A stretch of DNA of 64,000 nt, from contig NC_060956.1 of the NCBI RefSeq assembly GCF_910589235.1, positions 15,955,499 through 16,019,498 on the forward strand, written 5' to 3'. A program made the translations under genes and the position numbers. This DNA is from Vespa crabro (lineage: Eukaryota; Arthropoda; Insecta; Hymenoptera; Vespidae). Each line of letters starts with the position of its first letter. Within the stretch, counting starts at the first letter, position 1. Under the pieces are notes generated by a model. The model was given only the letters and a program-made list of their open reading frames with translations. It did not search any database and was not told where the DNA came from. Below are positions 1 through 11,085 of this stretch, piece after piece.

Positions 1-301
1 CCTTACAACAGTAGAAGATCCTTGAAAAGTTAATTGGGATTGAGATTGAAAAACGAAAGGAAATGTAATTTTCATTTTGAACCTAAGTAATTTCTATAGA
101 AATAAATATCTTTTACAAGTAAATAATTTAAATAGGAAAAAAAAATAAAAACATAATTAGCTTATTTAATTCAACATACTAAAGTTCAAAATCGATATAA
201 AAAATAAAGAACTTAGAATATATTTGATTATACGAATTGATATTACGATAACTACTGATCTAGTCAAATCGTTTGAATTAATTTTCGTTGAAATGTTACA
301 G

Positions 302-507
302 CTTACACGATCGAGATAATAGGTGGTATAGCAGGTGGATTACTATTAATCATTGTCGCAGTACTATTAATTCTATATAGAAATTGGAAATACGAGCAAG
401 AGTTAGATTCGTTACTTTGGAAAGTAAACTATAAGGATATTCAGATCAAAGAGGCAAAGGATGAAAACGGAGCATCTAACGAGATCTCAGTCAAATGTAA
501 TTCCAAG
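302..507 (+). other. Transmembrane and juxtamembrane exon of the first guanylate cyclase
   Basis: This exon opens in phase 2 after a ..TTACAG acceptor. It encodes about 68 residues, starting YTIEIIGG and continuing into a run of Leu, Ile, Val and Ala of roughly 20 residues (304-385), which is the membrane helix. A basic stop-transfer stretch (YRNWKYEQEL) follows, and then the LLWKV motif typical of receptor cyclases just inside the membrane. The donor is AAG/GTAAGC. The next upstream exon is not visible in bases 1-300. Confidence 0.85.
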
Positions 508-3500
508 GTAAGCTCGAATCATCTTCGAACAGTACACAATTTTTCTGCGCTTAATGAGAAAAAGAATGAAAAAGAAAGAAAGAAAGAAAAAAGAATTCAA
601 AAAGGATTTTCTTCGAGTTTTCTTATTGGATTTCCATGCTTGATAAGATCACACGTTTCTGAAACCGAATCAATTTATGTTTTATATCTTTTTTTTCAGA
701 CGACGCAACCGATAGTGAGAACGAGTCAGGTATCCTTGAGCTCGAATCCTGATGCCGATTTTCGCTATTCCATGATTTATACACAAATTGGAGTTTACAA
801 AGGACGAATCTTTGCCATTAAAAAAATAAGAAAGAAATCAATCGAGATTACACGAGAGATGAAGAAGGAATTGAAAATAGTAATTGAATTGATTGATCCC
901 GATCTTTCTTACTCTATTTATTTATCTTGAAATATTTCAATGCAATTTAATAGAGGGTGTATTAATTCGATTTATTTTTTATAGATGCGAGATTTGAGAC
1001 ACGATAATTTAAATGCATTTATCGGTGCTTGTACCGATCCTCCAAATATATGCATCGTCGTTGACTATTGTGCACGAGGCAGCTTGAAGGTAAAATTATT
1101 TTAATAAAAATTTCTATTAAATTTGAAAACGATTAAAACTAAAAATTATTATTAATTATTAATTATTTGAAATATTATTAATTATAAATCTATAATTTGA
1201 ACGAAGATATTTTTTCAGGATATTTTAGAAAACGAGGATATAAAGCTCGATAACATGTTCATGGCATCGCTGGTCGGTGACATTATAAGGGTACATTTTC
1301 ATCGATTTTTATTCACAATATAAAAAGAGAAAAAAAGAAAAAAGAAAAAAAATAGAATAGTCGTTTCCACTCGTCGTCTAAAATATTCCTTCCCGTTTCA
1401 GGGCATGATTTATCTTCACGAGTCTGTCATAAAATATCACGGATCGCTCAGCACGTCAAACTGCCTCGTGGATTCTCGTTGGGTCGTAAAGCTGTCGGAT
1501 TTTGGGCTTCGCGAATTTAAACGAGACGCCGAATGTGAGCCAAGTGACGTTATGAAAAAATACCACGGTACTTTCTGAGACTGATCTCAAATTCCATGCA
1601 AATGCAATTTTGTTCAACTTGTCGGCGAGTTTTCTTCTTTATCCTTTTTTTTGTTTTTCTCTTTTTTTTTTCTTTCTTGCTATTATTATACACTTTTCGA
1701 ACGATAAACGTAAATTTTAACGATGTCCTGTTATATAGGATTATTGTATAGAGCACCAGAATTATTACGTTCAACTGGTCTCGATGAACCATCAGCGAGA
1801 GATTTTCAAAGAGGAGACGTATATTCCTTCGCTATAGTTCTTTACGAGCTTCAAGGTCGCCATGGTCCTTTCGGTATAACTCAATCATCTACTCCTGAAA
1901 TTTTGAAGAAAATAATAACGAGAAACACAACAAATCCACCATACAGGTAGAACTTTAAAGTCGTCACGAGTCGAGTTTTCATTTTTTCTGATAGTTGAAA
2001 TGCTTAAGCAATTCTGTTTTTACCTGTTAGCTTGTCTTTTCCCATCTCAGACCACCGTTGGAACAGCTAGAGAACACTTTTGATTTTGTACGTGACTGTT
2101 TGTTGGAATGCTGGGCTGAAGATCCAGAAAATCGGCCGGATTTTAAGATCATAAGGAACAAATTAAGACCTCTGCGAAAGGGCATGTAAGTTCACTTAAA
2201 TTTCTTTTTTTTTTTTTTTTTTTTTTTTATTGAATATCAAACCGAATATTACATTATATGATTTATATAGGAAACCGAACATATTCGATAATATGATGGC
2301 AATGATGGAAAAATATGCAAATAATCTCGAAGCTCTTGTGGACGAACGAACTGATCAATTGACAGAAGAAAAAAAAAAAACAGGTTTATCCTTTGAAAAA
2401 TTTGAATGAAAATAATGATAGAATACATTAACAACGTTAAATTTTATTTTAATCCAAATTTTAGATGCATTGTTGTATGAGATGCTTCCGAAATACGTGG
2501 CCGAACAATTAAAACGTGGAAACAAAGTGGAAGCTGAAAGTTTCGATTGTGTCACGATTTATTTCAGTGATATCGTTGGATTTACTTCAATGTCAGCCGA
2601 AAGTACACCCTTACAGGTAAATCTTTCTTGTCGTTTCATCAATTTTATCATTATAAATAATCTTACGAATTAATACTATATATTCAGGTGGTGGATTTCT
2701 TAAACGACCTATATACGTGTTTCGATTCAACAATAGAAAATTACGACGTTTACAAAGTCGAAACTATCGGCGATGCTTACATGGTTGTAAGTATAGTAAA
2801 AAAAATGAGATTAATATTAATATTTTTATTTAAAATAATTCTCCAATAATTTAGTTTCGTTTCTAGGTAAGTGGATTGCCGATAAGAAACGGCATTCATC
2901 ATTCTGCAGAAATTGCCAGTATGTCCTTGTGCCTCTTAGATGCTATCAAGCAATTCACGATACGTCATAGACCTTTGGATAAATTGCAACTTCGAATAGG
3001 AATTCATTCGGGTAAACAATTTAAAAAAAAAAGAAAAAGAAAAGAAAAAAGAAAAAAAGAAAAACAATTAATATTTCAACAGCTTATTATCTCTGATAAT
3101 GTTAATGTAAAATTAAATGATAGATAATTGTAATAATAAATGAGTATTGAATAAAATAATAACAGTAATAAAATAACAGGATAGATATTTAATTTGTAGG
3201 TCCTGTTTGTGCTGGAGTCGTGGGTTTAAAAATGCCACGATATTGTCTATTTGGTGACACTGTAAACACAGCCAGTCGTATGGAATCAACAGGATCTCGT
3301 AAGAATAATTTTTCTTATCGATGAGAGACAATGATAAATAATAAAAATCAATATTTTATTTTTTTCAGCATTAAAAATTCATTGTAGTAGCGAAACGAAG
3401 AAGTTGTTGGACGAGCTAGGTGGATTTAGTCTAATTGAACGCGGTGTAGTTTCCATGAAAGGTAAAGGAGATCGATTGACCTACTGGCTGATAGGTGAGG

Positions 3501-4153
3501 ATCCAGTGTCACGAGAAGAACGTTGGAAAGAAAGAACAAATCGTAAAAATGCAACGAACGGTAAATGTACGAATACAATCGATCCACTCGTACCACGAAG
3601 TTCATTAAAGAACAAATCTCTTATGAGTTCGACATTCATGAGGTGTTCAAGTGAGTCACCAAAACGTTTACGTTTTGCTAGCTCTGATCAGCTGGATCAA
3701 AAGTGTATAAGAACGAGCAATCAATTGGAATCGATCGTCGACAATAGTCCCTGTAAACCAAAATTATCATCCTCGTCTTTAATGAAGGCCGCTTGTATAG
3801 AAAACTGGAGATCGAATAGCAATTCTTGTCCATGTGTAGAGAAACTTTGTGAAAGTCAATCGGATCTTTTGCAACATCCACTTGATCCAAGTAAAAAGAA
3901 ACTAAACGATCTTCAATTAGATAATAGTTTCCTTTTCGACAATGATTCTTATCTTTTAAGAGCTGGCATGAAAAATCTTCGATTTGGTACATCAGCGATA
4001 TTTCAAGTAACTTGTAGATCAGCACCGAGCAGTCCTAAACATAGTTCGATTATCTTAAACGCACAAAAAAGAGCGACTCAATCGACTGAAGATATCGATG
4101 GATGGGAAGTGAATGCTCCGTTAATTTGTCACCATGGTAATAGGATCGATTGA
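302..4153 (+). CDS. Gyc32E: Receptor-type guanylate cyclase, Gyc32E-like (3' 13 exons; 5' part outside the window)
   Basis: This is a single-pass membrane receptor that makes cGMP from GTP. Exons read from the sequence are 302-507, 700-879, 985-1089, 1219-1290, 1402-1567, 1739-1946, 2051-2185, 2271-2383, 2465-2616, 2688-2786, 2867-3011, 3200-3298 and 3369-4153 (TGA 4151-4153). All junctions are GT-AG and the phases join into one open frame of about 820 codons. Domain order is transmembrane helix, pseudokinase domain, coiled-coil linker, class III cyclase domain and a long tail. The ligand-binding ectodomain and signal peptide lie upstream of base 1. Introns are short, about 75 to 190 bp. Family membership is certain. 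The Gyc32E assignment rests on remembered similarity of the linker, the cyclase domain and a tail motif (SPKRLRF); another insect natriuretic-receptor-like cyclase is possible. Confidence 0.88.
700..2185 (+). other. Kinase-homology (pseudokinase) domain of the first guanylate cyclase, six exons
   Basis: Six exons encode the regulatory kinase-like domain that lies between membrane and cyclase. The lysine of the VAIK-like motif is present (IFAIKK, near 815). The catalytic HRD loop is replaced by YHGSLSTSNC (near 1435-1465), so the catalytic Asp is absent. The DFG motif is kept (SDFGL near 1495-1507). The YRAPELL segment begins exon 6, and the C-lobe WAEDPENRPDF signature is in exon 7. This pattern is known for receptor cyclases, whose kinase-like domain binds ATP but is not expected to phosphorylate. 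The loss of catalytic residues is seen directly; the regulatory role is family knowledge. Confidence 0.85.
2271..3510 (+). other. Dimerisation linker and catalytic guanylate cyclase domain of the first gene
   Basis: Exon 2271-2383 and the start of 2465-2616 encode the coiled-coil linker (MEKYANNLEALVDERTDQL, then EMLPKYVAEQLKRG). The cyclase fold follows. The first metal-binding Asp is in FSDIVGFTSMSAEST and the second is in KVETIGDAYMVVSGLP. The transition-state Asn and Arg are in GDTVNTASRME. The Glu in KVET and the Cys in RYCLFGD are the residues that select guanine rather than adenine, so GTP is the predicted substrate. All catalytic positions I can check are intact, so the enzyme should be active as a dimer on the cytosolic face. 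The domain ends near DRLTYWLIGED. Confidence 0.9.
3511..4153 (+). other. C-terminal cytoplasmic tail of the first guanylate cyclase
   Basis: The last exon continues about 210 residues past the cyclase domain without low complexity. The tail is rich in Ser, Asn, Lys and Cys and carries repeated Ser-Pro patches (SESPKRLRF near 3650, SAPSSPKHSS near 4020). It ends NRID followed by TGA. Fly receptor cyclases also carry long tails of little known function. Phosphorylation of the Ser-rich patches is a guess. I see no canonical PDZ-binding C-terminus. Confidence 0.7.
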
Positions 4154-4373
4154 AGAAAATGAATTATTTTTCTTTTTTTTTTTTCTTTTTCTTTTTTTCG
4201 AGCTTTAGATTTTTATTCATTGTGACATTTTATGTAGGTAATTTGAAGTTCTGTCCTTAAGATATAAAAACGAAAGATGAATGATTTTTACGACAGCTGA
4301 AATTATTTACTATTTTCATTTATTTGTCGTATGTTTGTGTAATAAGTAAATGTTACTTTAAAATTTTTCTTAA

Positions 4374-5195
4374 AGGAACTAGGGAAATTTGGAATTTAAA
4401 ATGTTGGCACGCGTTAAATTATTCGTAACAAGGCCGCAAATGAATTTCTTTTTACGGTATTGATTATAATATTATAAAATAAGAAAATCCATTGAGAATC
4501 ATTCCAGCTTGTAATATCAGCGCTTCAACGTAATGAATCAAACTATATAAAATCTAATTTTACCATAATTCCAATCGAATGGATGAAGGTTTTCAAAAAT
4601 CCCGGAGATATTTCTTTTCCTTAGGTTTCCCTTTATTAATTATACCTGAAAAATTGAAGATCAAAATAAAATTAACAACATTAACGTTAAGATAACGAAA
4701 AATTAATAAAAATTCGAATTATTTGTTATTATAAAATTGTAAAAACATATTTTTTCAAATTTGATTTCAGTTATAATTAATCTGTCATAATATTTTGTAA
4801 TTTCTATATAAATTTCAACTTTATATCTCAAGATAAAATAATGAAACAAAAAAGTAGTTTCGAGAAAGTCGCGTTTAAAGTTTCTACATAATCTTTTTAT
4901 TATAATATATTATGTTGGTCGTACACTTATGCGATTCAAAAAATTTTCTGTCGTTAAAGCTGCTTGTTGAATGAATTTCACTATTCTATCGTTTGGTGTA
5001 CAAGTAAGAAAATTTAGCAGATTCATTAAATCGCATAGATTCTTACAAGACCTACCCAATGGAAACCTTATGCCCATTTGCTTGGTAACACTATGTTTTA
5101 TAATTTTCTGACCGAAAGATATTCTTAAATATTGATACTATTAGAATATGCAAATAACATCGAATTTTTCGAATTTTTAAACTTCCCTAGTTCCC
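4374..5195. mobile_element. Probable non-autonomous TTAA-flanked element in the 3' region of the first gene
   Basis: The left end AGGAACTAGGGAA at 4374 is matched in inverted orientation at the right end (TTCCCTAGTTCCC, 5183-5195). Both ends abut TTAA (4370-4373 and 5196-5199). Twelve bases of the inverted repeat are identical and similarity continues weakly inwards. TTAA target duplication is the signature of piggyBac-type transposition. No transposase frame is visible inside the 822 bp. The short inverted repeat makes this a moderate call. Confidence 0.45.
4675..4680 (+). terminator. Possible polyadenylation signal AATAAA of the first gene
   Basis: This is the first canonical AATAAA I find downstream of the stop at 4153, with a T-rich stretch after it. 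AT-rich DNA gives such hexamers by chance, so the 3' end is not fixed. If it is used, the 3' UTR is about 520 bases and its end falls inside the TTAA-flanked element at 4374-5195. Confidence 0.25.
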
Positions 5196-5269
5196 TTAAG
5201 ATTTAATTCATAATGCAGGATGTACCAAAGCATATGTTGCACGTACAAAGACAAAGAGAAAGAGAGAAG

Positions 5270-5309
<40 letters not shown>

Positions 5310-5963
5310 CACTTAGAAGAGATCTTTTTATATTATTTTTAAATAGAAAGAGAAGAAATAGTATTCTTCGCGTCGTGTATACCTCGCGATTTTAGCATGT
5401 GCATATACATTTATATATTTACGATTAATCACGAAGGCTCGTGCTTTTTATCCTTTATAAGTCTAGTCAATTTTATTTTTTCACGCATAGCACAATTTTG
5501 GACAAGGTATATAATTAGATACGTTAATAAATGTAGTCAAAGAGAATTTTTCAGAAATCGGAGCATGAAACAATGAAAATTTTCCAAAGACTATTGCAAC
5601 ACTGCCATTAATGCCATTTAAAGACAAGTATTATCAATAACTATTATCTTAATTATGACACTCGATTGTCAGGCCACTAGTACTTAAATCTATTATAATA
5701 TAATAAAGAAGTATTAATTAAACGAACATTGCAAAAAAAAAATATGAATAATTTCATTCTCTATTTTTTATTTTTCAAAGGTGCAGGAAATACACTTTTT
5801 ATGTAATTTAAAATAAAATGAAATGTTACATAGATATGAACAAGTTAAATAAACATTATTTAAGCCAATTTCATTGAAAAAAAATTCATGACCGTGATGC
5901 AGAATCATTATTCCTTTATAAAAGATAATATAAGACGAATCGAAAGTGATAACGTATCGTTTA

Positions 5964-5991
5964 ATTATTATTATTATTATTATTATTATTA

Positions 5992-6058
<67 letters not shown>

Positions 6059-6068
6059 CATTATTATT
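5964..6068. repeat. (ATT)n microsatellite
   Basis: About 105 bp of TTA units with two interruptions. Open frames here are only poly-Leu, poly-Ile or poly-Tyr readings of the repeat. Confidence 0.95.
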
Positions 6069-7011
6069 GAGGAAATTAATTAAATACGAGATCATCAACA
6101 TGAACCATAAGACGAAGAGCAACAAGACGATTGTGCGTATTGCGTTTCCACTTTTTCCATTTCACTTTTATCTTACACGCACGACTGCTTACGAGTCTCG
6201 CACAATTGCACGTTCGAAGAAAAGTGGACAAAGTCGATAGTTGTGGCGATCAAAAGCACGCAAACAAATAGTTTTAAATCGTAGTTCGAATCTTTTTTCG
6301 TTAATATCGATCGATTTGAATCGAGCGAATTTTTAAATAAGATTAAATATCAAGAACGAACACAAAGATCATATTATAAGAGTACTGCTAACATCTGCGT
6401 ATATCTGGTTGTCATTTTTTAGGAATTGTTGCTTATTTTCGTAGTAGGTAAGAATAACATCGGTAAATTGATCAACTTAATAAACATAAATTAAAAAATC
6501 GATAATGTAAAAGTTAATAATAAGTAAAAAAACACAAATGACTAATATTAATAATTATTATTTCCATTGAGGAAAAAAGGCAAATAAAAATACGTACAAT
6601 CACAATTTTTCTTTTAGCTTATCACTAAACACTTTCCATTTAATTAATTAATAATTAAGCATAGTACGGTATAAAGCGTATCAATAGACAAATAGCTTTG
6701 CGTTTATTTTCCAACAAACATGTTACAATTCCCTTATCATCGGTTACACACGAAGATAGAAAAAGGACGACAATCGATTAAAATATTTCTTTGGTATTGC
6801 CACGAGACGTTATACGCTCATTTCACTATCGCATAATCACGGAGTACAACAGGCAACTCTGGATAGTGCGAACGACTCGTGTAAATATAAGAGCCGACTG
6901 TTGAATTTATTGCACGAATTATTATGCGCAATTATACGCAAAGTCGCCAAGTCCGCGGACGGACCGCGGAATTTGAAAGCGTGCTGGTACGAGATACGAG
7001 TTATACTGGGA

Positions 7012-7020
7012 GAAAGAGGA

Positions 7021-7061
<41 letters not shown>

Positions 7062-7254
7062 AAGAGAAAGAGCGAGAGAGGGAGAAAGCAAATACTTTAA
7101 ATACTTCAAATATTTACTTCTCACTTTTTTATCTCTTTCTCTTTCTTTCTGTATAAGTTCTCCGTTCGAAAGGAACGTCGTATAAGTGCAAATAATTTTA
7201 ACTATGGCACGATAAGATCGTTAATATTTGACAAAATGATTCAATTAAAGAGAA

Positions 7255-7295
<41 letters not shown>

Positions 7296-7303
7296 AAACA
7301 TGA
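7012..7303. repeat. Two (GA)n tracts separated by unique sequence
   Basis: Purine-rich GA tracts occupy roughly 7012-7083 and 7245-7303, with a T-rich segment between them. Confidence 0.9.
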
Positions 7304-8155
7304 ATTTACAAAAGAATTTCTATACTTCTATTCTTCTTAGAACATTACTATATAAGAAGACGAAAAAGATAAATTGTGGGAGGGAAAGAAATAGAAATGA
7401 TCGAGAATAAGATATTGAGAGATTGTAAAGTATCCCGACGATCCAGTTCGTAGACGGTCACCCTGTATAACGAGGCAACTCTTACGTACGGAATGGGGTA
7501 CCATCTTATTTACGTTAAAGTGGTTGTCGGCCAACTTAGAGAAGCGGCCATCATTCAATCAAGCCGGGAACAATTTAAACAGCCTGATTCACGCAGCGAA
7601 ATCATTTAATATTTGACGTCAAGCACGATTATCGTATAACGGTCGCGTAATAGCCGATTTGTTTGTATAGGTTGCAACAAGCGGCGCCGTAATTTTCAAA
7701 TGGCACGTCTGCTGCCATGAGAACGGGACGTTCGCTCGGATCACCATTTTGATTTACTTCCTTTCTACAAAAATATAATGTATATATATATATATCTTTT
7801 TGTTTTTTGCTGTTCTTTCCCTCTTAAAAAAAAAAAATAAATCCTAAAAAAAATCTTCTCCCAAAACTATGTTCAAATATTTTTAAATTCTTCATTTCTA
7901 CCGGTTTTTTCATTGTCATTAAAGATCGAGTTGATCGGGTCGAGTCTCTTGACTTTGCTGTGACTCCGAGCGATCTTTAGAAGCGTATTTTTATTAGTAC
8001 TCTCTTCTGCCAGCCGGCCAATCTATTTATAGACACGAATTATCTTCATCCGCCGTAGAACAATACGTCAGCATGCTGCTCGGCTCGTGAAGAGCTTTCA
8101 ATAGGAAAATAATAATCATGTCGATTCATCGTTAGTCGATAGAGAAAATGACCGA

Positions 8156-8235
8156 TAGAGAGAAAGAGAGACAGTGAAAGAGAGAGAGAGATAGAGAGAG
8201 AGAAAGAGAGACAGATTGTCTTCTCTAACTCTTTT

Positions 8236-8267
<32 letters not shown>

Positions 8268-8330
8268 TCTCTCTTTCTCTCTCTCTTTCTCTCTCTCTCT
8301 TTCTCTCTCTCTCTCTCCCTCTTTTCCTTT
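8156..8330. repeat. (GA)n tract followed by (CT)n tract, inverted pair
   Basis: A roughly 60-bp GA-rich tract is followed after about 10 bases by a roughly 110-bp CT-rich tract. The two halves are reverse complements in composition and could fold on each other. Confidence 0.9.
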
Positions 8331-8575
8331 TACACATTGCTCGCGGTGAAATTCCCGATTCGAAGGCGTAGGCGAATCACCGAAGATAAATTGTCTATCT
8401 CCCTTCCGAGAATTTACGTTCCGAGCACGCCGTACTGTGAGCTCTTTTGCGGTACTCAAAGAAAAAATCTTCTTCGTCGATACGAAGGCGTACGGAAGCG
8501 TTTTCGAGGAGTACAAGAGTGTAGAAAAAAAGATGTAAAAAAAAGGGAAAGAGAGAGAGAGAGGAAGAAAGAGAA

Positions 8576-8616
<41 letters not shown>

Positions 8617-8738
8617 TAATTTATTCGGATATGGTTACACACGCACGATGTACGATGACGTCTATGACTGTTTACCGAAGCATGCGATAATATCGTAGTC
8701 TCTATCTTTATTTATCTAACACTATCTGTATCTATCTA

Positions 8739-8802
<64 letters not shown>

Positions 8803-8811
8803 AAGAGAGAC
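8739..8811. repeat. Compound (TA)n(GA)n microsatellite
   Basis: TA units switch cleanly into GA units near 8772. The same compound arrangement recurs at 44018-44130. Confidence 0.93.
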
Positions 8812-8824
8812 AATATATATATCA

Positions 8825-9140
8825 AATGCTTTTTACTCCAAGCAACTCGTTTTCCGATTTTAAATCGGTAAATGTAATAGATTGATGTAGAAAAAGAAAG
8901 AGAAAGAGAAAGAGAGAGAGAGAGAGGGAGAGAGAGATGGAAAATAATTTCCTATTTTTCTCTTTTTTTTTCTTTTACTTCATCTCCATCTACGCACGTT
9001 TCTTCTATTTCTATCTTTTTCTCATCTACATATGTCTTTTCCATCTCTTTCTTTTCTATTTATCTCTTTCTGATTCACTTTACTCTAAGCTATGCGTTTC
9101 CTGCTTGGAAATCAGTAGGTGTAATAGATTGATGTAGAAG
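8825..9140. repeat. Two-copy tandem duplication, about 247-bp spacing
   Basis: A unit ending GTAATAGATTGATGTAGAA occurs at 8874 and again at 9121. About 50 bases of diverged similarity precede each (CTTTTACTCCAAGC versus CTTTACTCTAAGC). Each copy is followed by a GA-rich tract. Confidence 0.7.
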
Positions 9141-9327
9141 AAGATGGAGATAGAGAAAGAGAGAAAGAAAGAGAGGAAAAAATATAACTTTTTTATTATT
9201 CTTTTTCTTCTACTTCTCCTTCTACATCTGTTTCTTCTAATTCCCCTTCTACATCTGCTTCTTCTAATTCTCCTTTTACATCTGCTTCGTCTACTTCTCA
9301 TTCTACATCTGTTTCTTCTCTTCCTTC

Positions 9328-9362
<35 letters not shown>

Positions 9363-9617
9363 CTTCTCTCTTTTTCTCATCGTCGTCTTTTCTGTCTCTT
9401 TCCATTCCTAACTCGCGAGAAGCGCCGATCGTATCTCCATAACGATCGCACCTGCGGCACAAACGAGTTGTTGTCCACGCATATGCGGTTACTTTACATA
9501 AGATATGCGCGTTTAGAGGTGGCTCAAAATAAACTCGTCACGATTCGACACGTACGCTTTGCGAGAGAGAGAGATAAAGATAGAGATAGACAGGTAGATA
9601 GATAGATAGATAGATAA

Positions 9618-9650
<33 letters not shown>

Positions 9651-9784
9651 CAGGGAGAGAGGGAGAAAGAGAATCGTCATTTGAGTTTGATTTATCGATC
9701 GATGCTATTTTCGCAACGAACTTCCTTCGATTCCATTTCGCCACTTTCTAAAGTGATTTTCTCGAGTTTGTTTAAAATTTCAAG

Positions 9785-10220
9785 ATATCTTCGATATTCC
9801 ATCATCAATAACAATTTACTTGCTATTAAAAATGTGTCATAATTTATAATGCTTAAAGTAGATCATAAATCTTTTAAAACAGATTTTCCTTCTATTTTAT
9901 CAATCTTATTAACGAACAATATAGAATCATTTGACATAAGATAGATTTTTTAAATCCATACAATGGATATAATAATCTATAATGTTTAAAGTCAATTTGA
10001 AATCTTAAATTTTCTTTTTACTTTCCCATCCTTTATTATTAACGATATGAGTGGTTACGATCGTCCGAAATGAAAAACATTTCCCGATATTTTTAACGGA
10101 TGTAATAATCCATAATGTTTAAAAGGGATTATTAAATCATGAATATTCTTTTAATTTCCTAAGACTTGGTAACGTACGATAAAATCGTTGGAAATGAGAA
10201 ACATTTCTCAATTTTAAATA
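9785..10220. repeat. Three-copy degenerate tandem repeat, 133-bp period
   Basis: The anchor TAATYYATAATGYTTAAA recurs at 9840, 9973 and 10106, exactly 133 bases apart. A second anchor (TAACG followed by an AT-rich segment) recurs at about 9910, 10040 and 10170. The copies are clearly diverged. Confidence 0.7.
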
Positions 10221-10682
10221 CTGCAACAAGACACACTGTGTTCTATAACGAGAGAGTAAGAGAAAGAAAGAGAGAAAGAGAGAGAGAGAGAGAGAAAGAG
10301 AGAGTAAAAGAGAAGGAAAGAGATAGACGAGGGAAATATGGCGATATCCACAAGCAAGAGCGCTCAACGTTAATACTCGTATGGCACATCGTAGCATCGA
10401 GAAGAACGTTCGTGTTGACACTCGGAAAAAAGATAAGATAAGGAGCGTCAGCGGCCAATCGGCGCTTCTATACGTCTCTTATGCGACGTCACTGTTGCTA
10501 AGTTCTCTTCGTATGTAATGTATTTGCGACATTACTATATAATTAATATTTTCGTGAATTATTCCGAGTCACGTTGATTCGAACAATTGTAACTCAAAAA
10601 AATTTCATTTTCGTTGCTTTTAAATGTGACGAGGGACAAAATAATACATACAACTCTTTCTCTCTCTCTCTTTCTCTCTTTT

Positions 10683-10724
<42 letters not shown>

Positions 10725-10727
<3 letters not shown>

Positions 10728-11085
10728 TTTTATTTTTCATAAAATTGTTATCTTTAAATACATTACACGAGAAAATAGGAGATCATAAAATTTTGGAAAT
10801 TTATATAACAATGATCGTGACATCGGAGAAAGTACAATTAAATTAATAACAAAAACAAAAGATATATCATCACTGATAATGTTAATTATAGAACTCTCTT
10901 TCTCTTTCTCTCTCTCTTACTCTCTCTCCCTCTCTCTTTCTCTCTCTGTCTCTCTTGTTATTTTTTTTTTTATATATTTGTAAAAATATACTCTTTCAAC
11001 ACATTACACAAGAGAAGATAAGATCATGAAACAGTTAACAGAAAATTTATAACGATCGTAATGTCGAAGGAAATATACTAATCAT
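10725..11085. repeat. Two-copy tandem duplication, about 241-bp spacing, each copy preceded by a (CT)n tract
   Basis: CATTACACRAGA occurs at 10761 and 11002. The following AGATCATRAAA and AATTTATA..AACGATCGT-like segments recur in the same order. CT tracts precede the two copies, at 10652-10733 and 10893-10960. Confidence 0.6.

Noticed and set aside
7454..7470. CACCCTGTATA-type motif, also seen near 61325 (CACCCTGTACA)
   Set aside because: Similar to outer ends of some insect transposons, but no inverted partner lies at either site.
8046..8642. Minus-strand 198-codon frame with Arg-Glu and Ser-Leu runs
   Set aside because: Most of it is translation of GA and CT tracts; the remaining unique part has no recognisable similarity.
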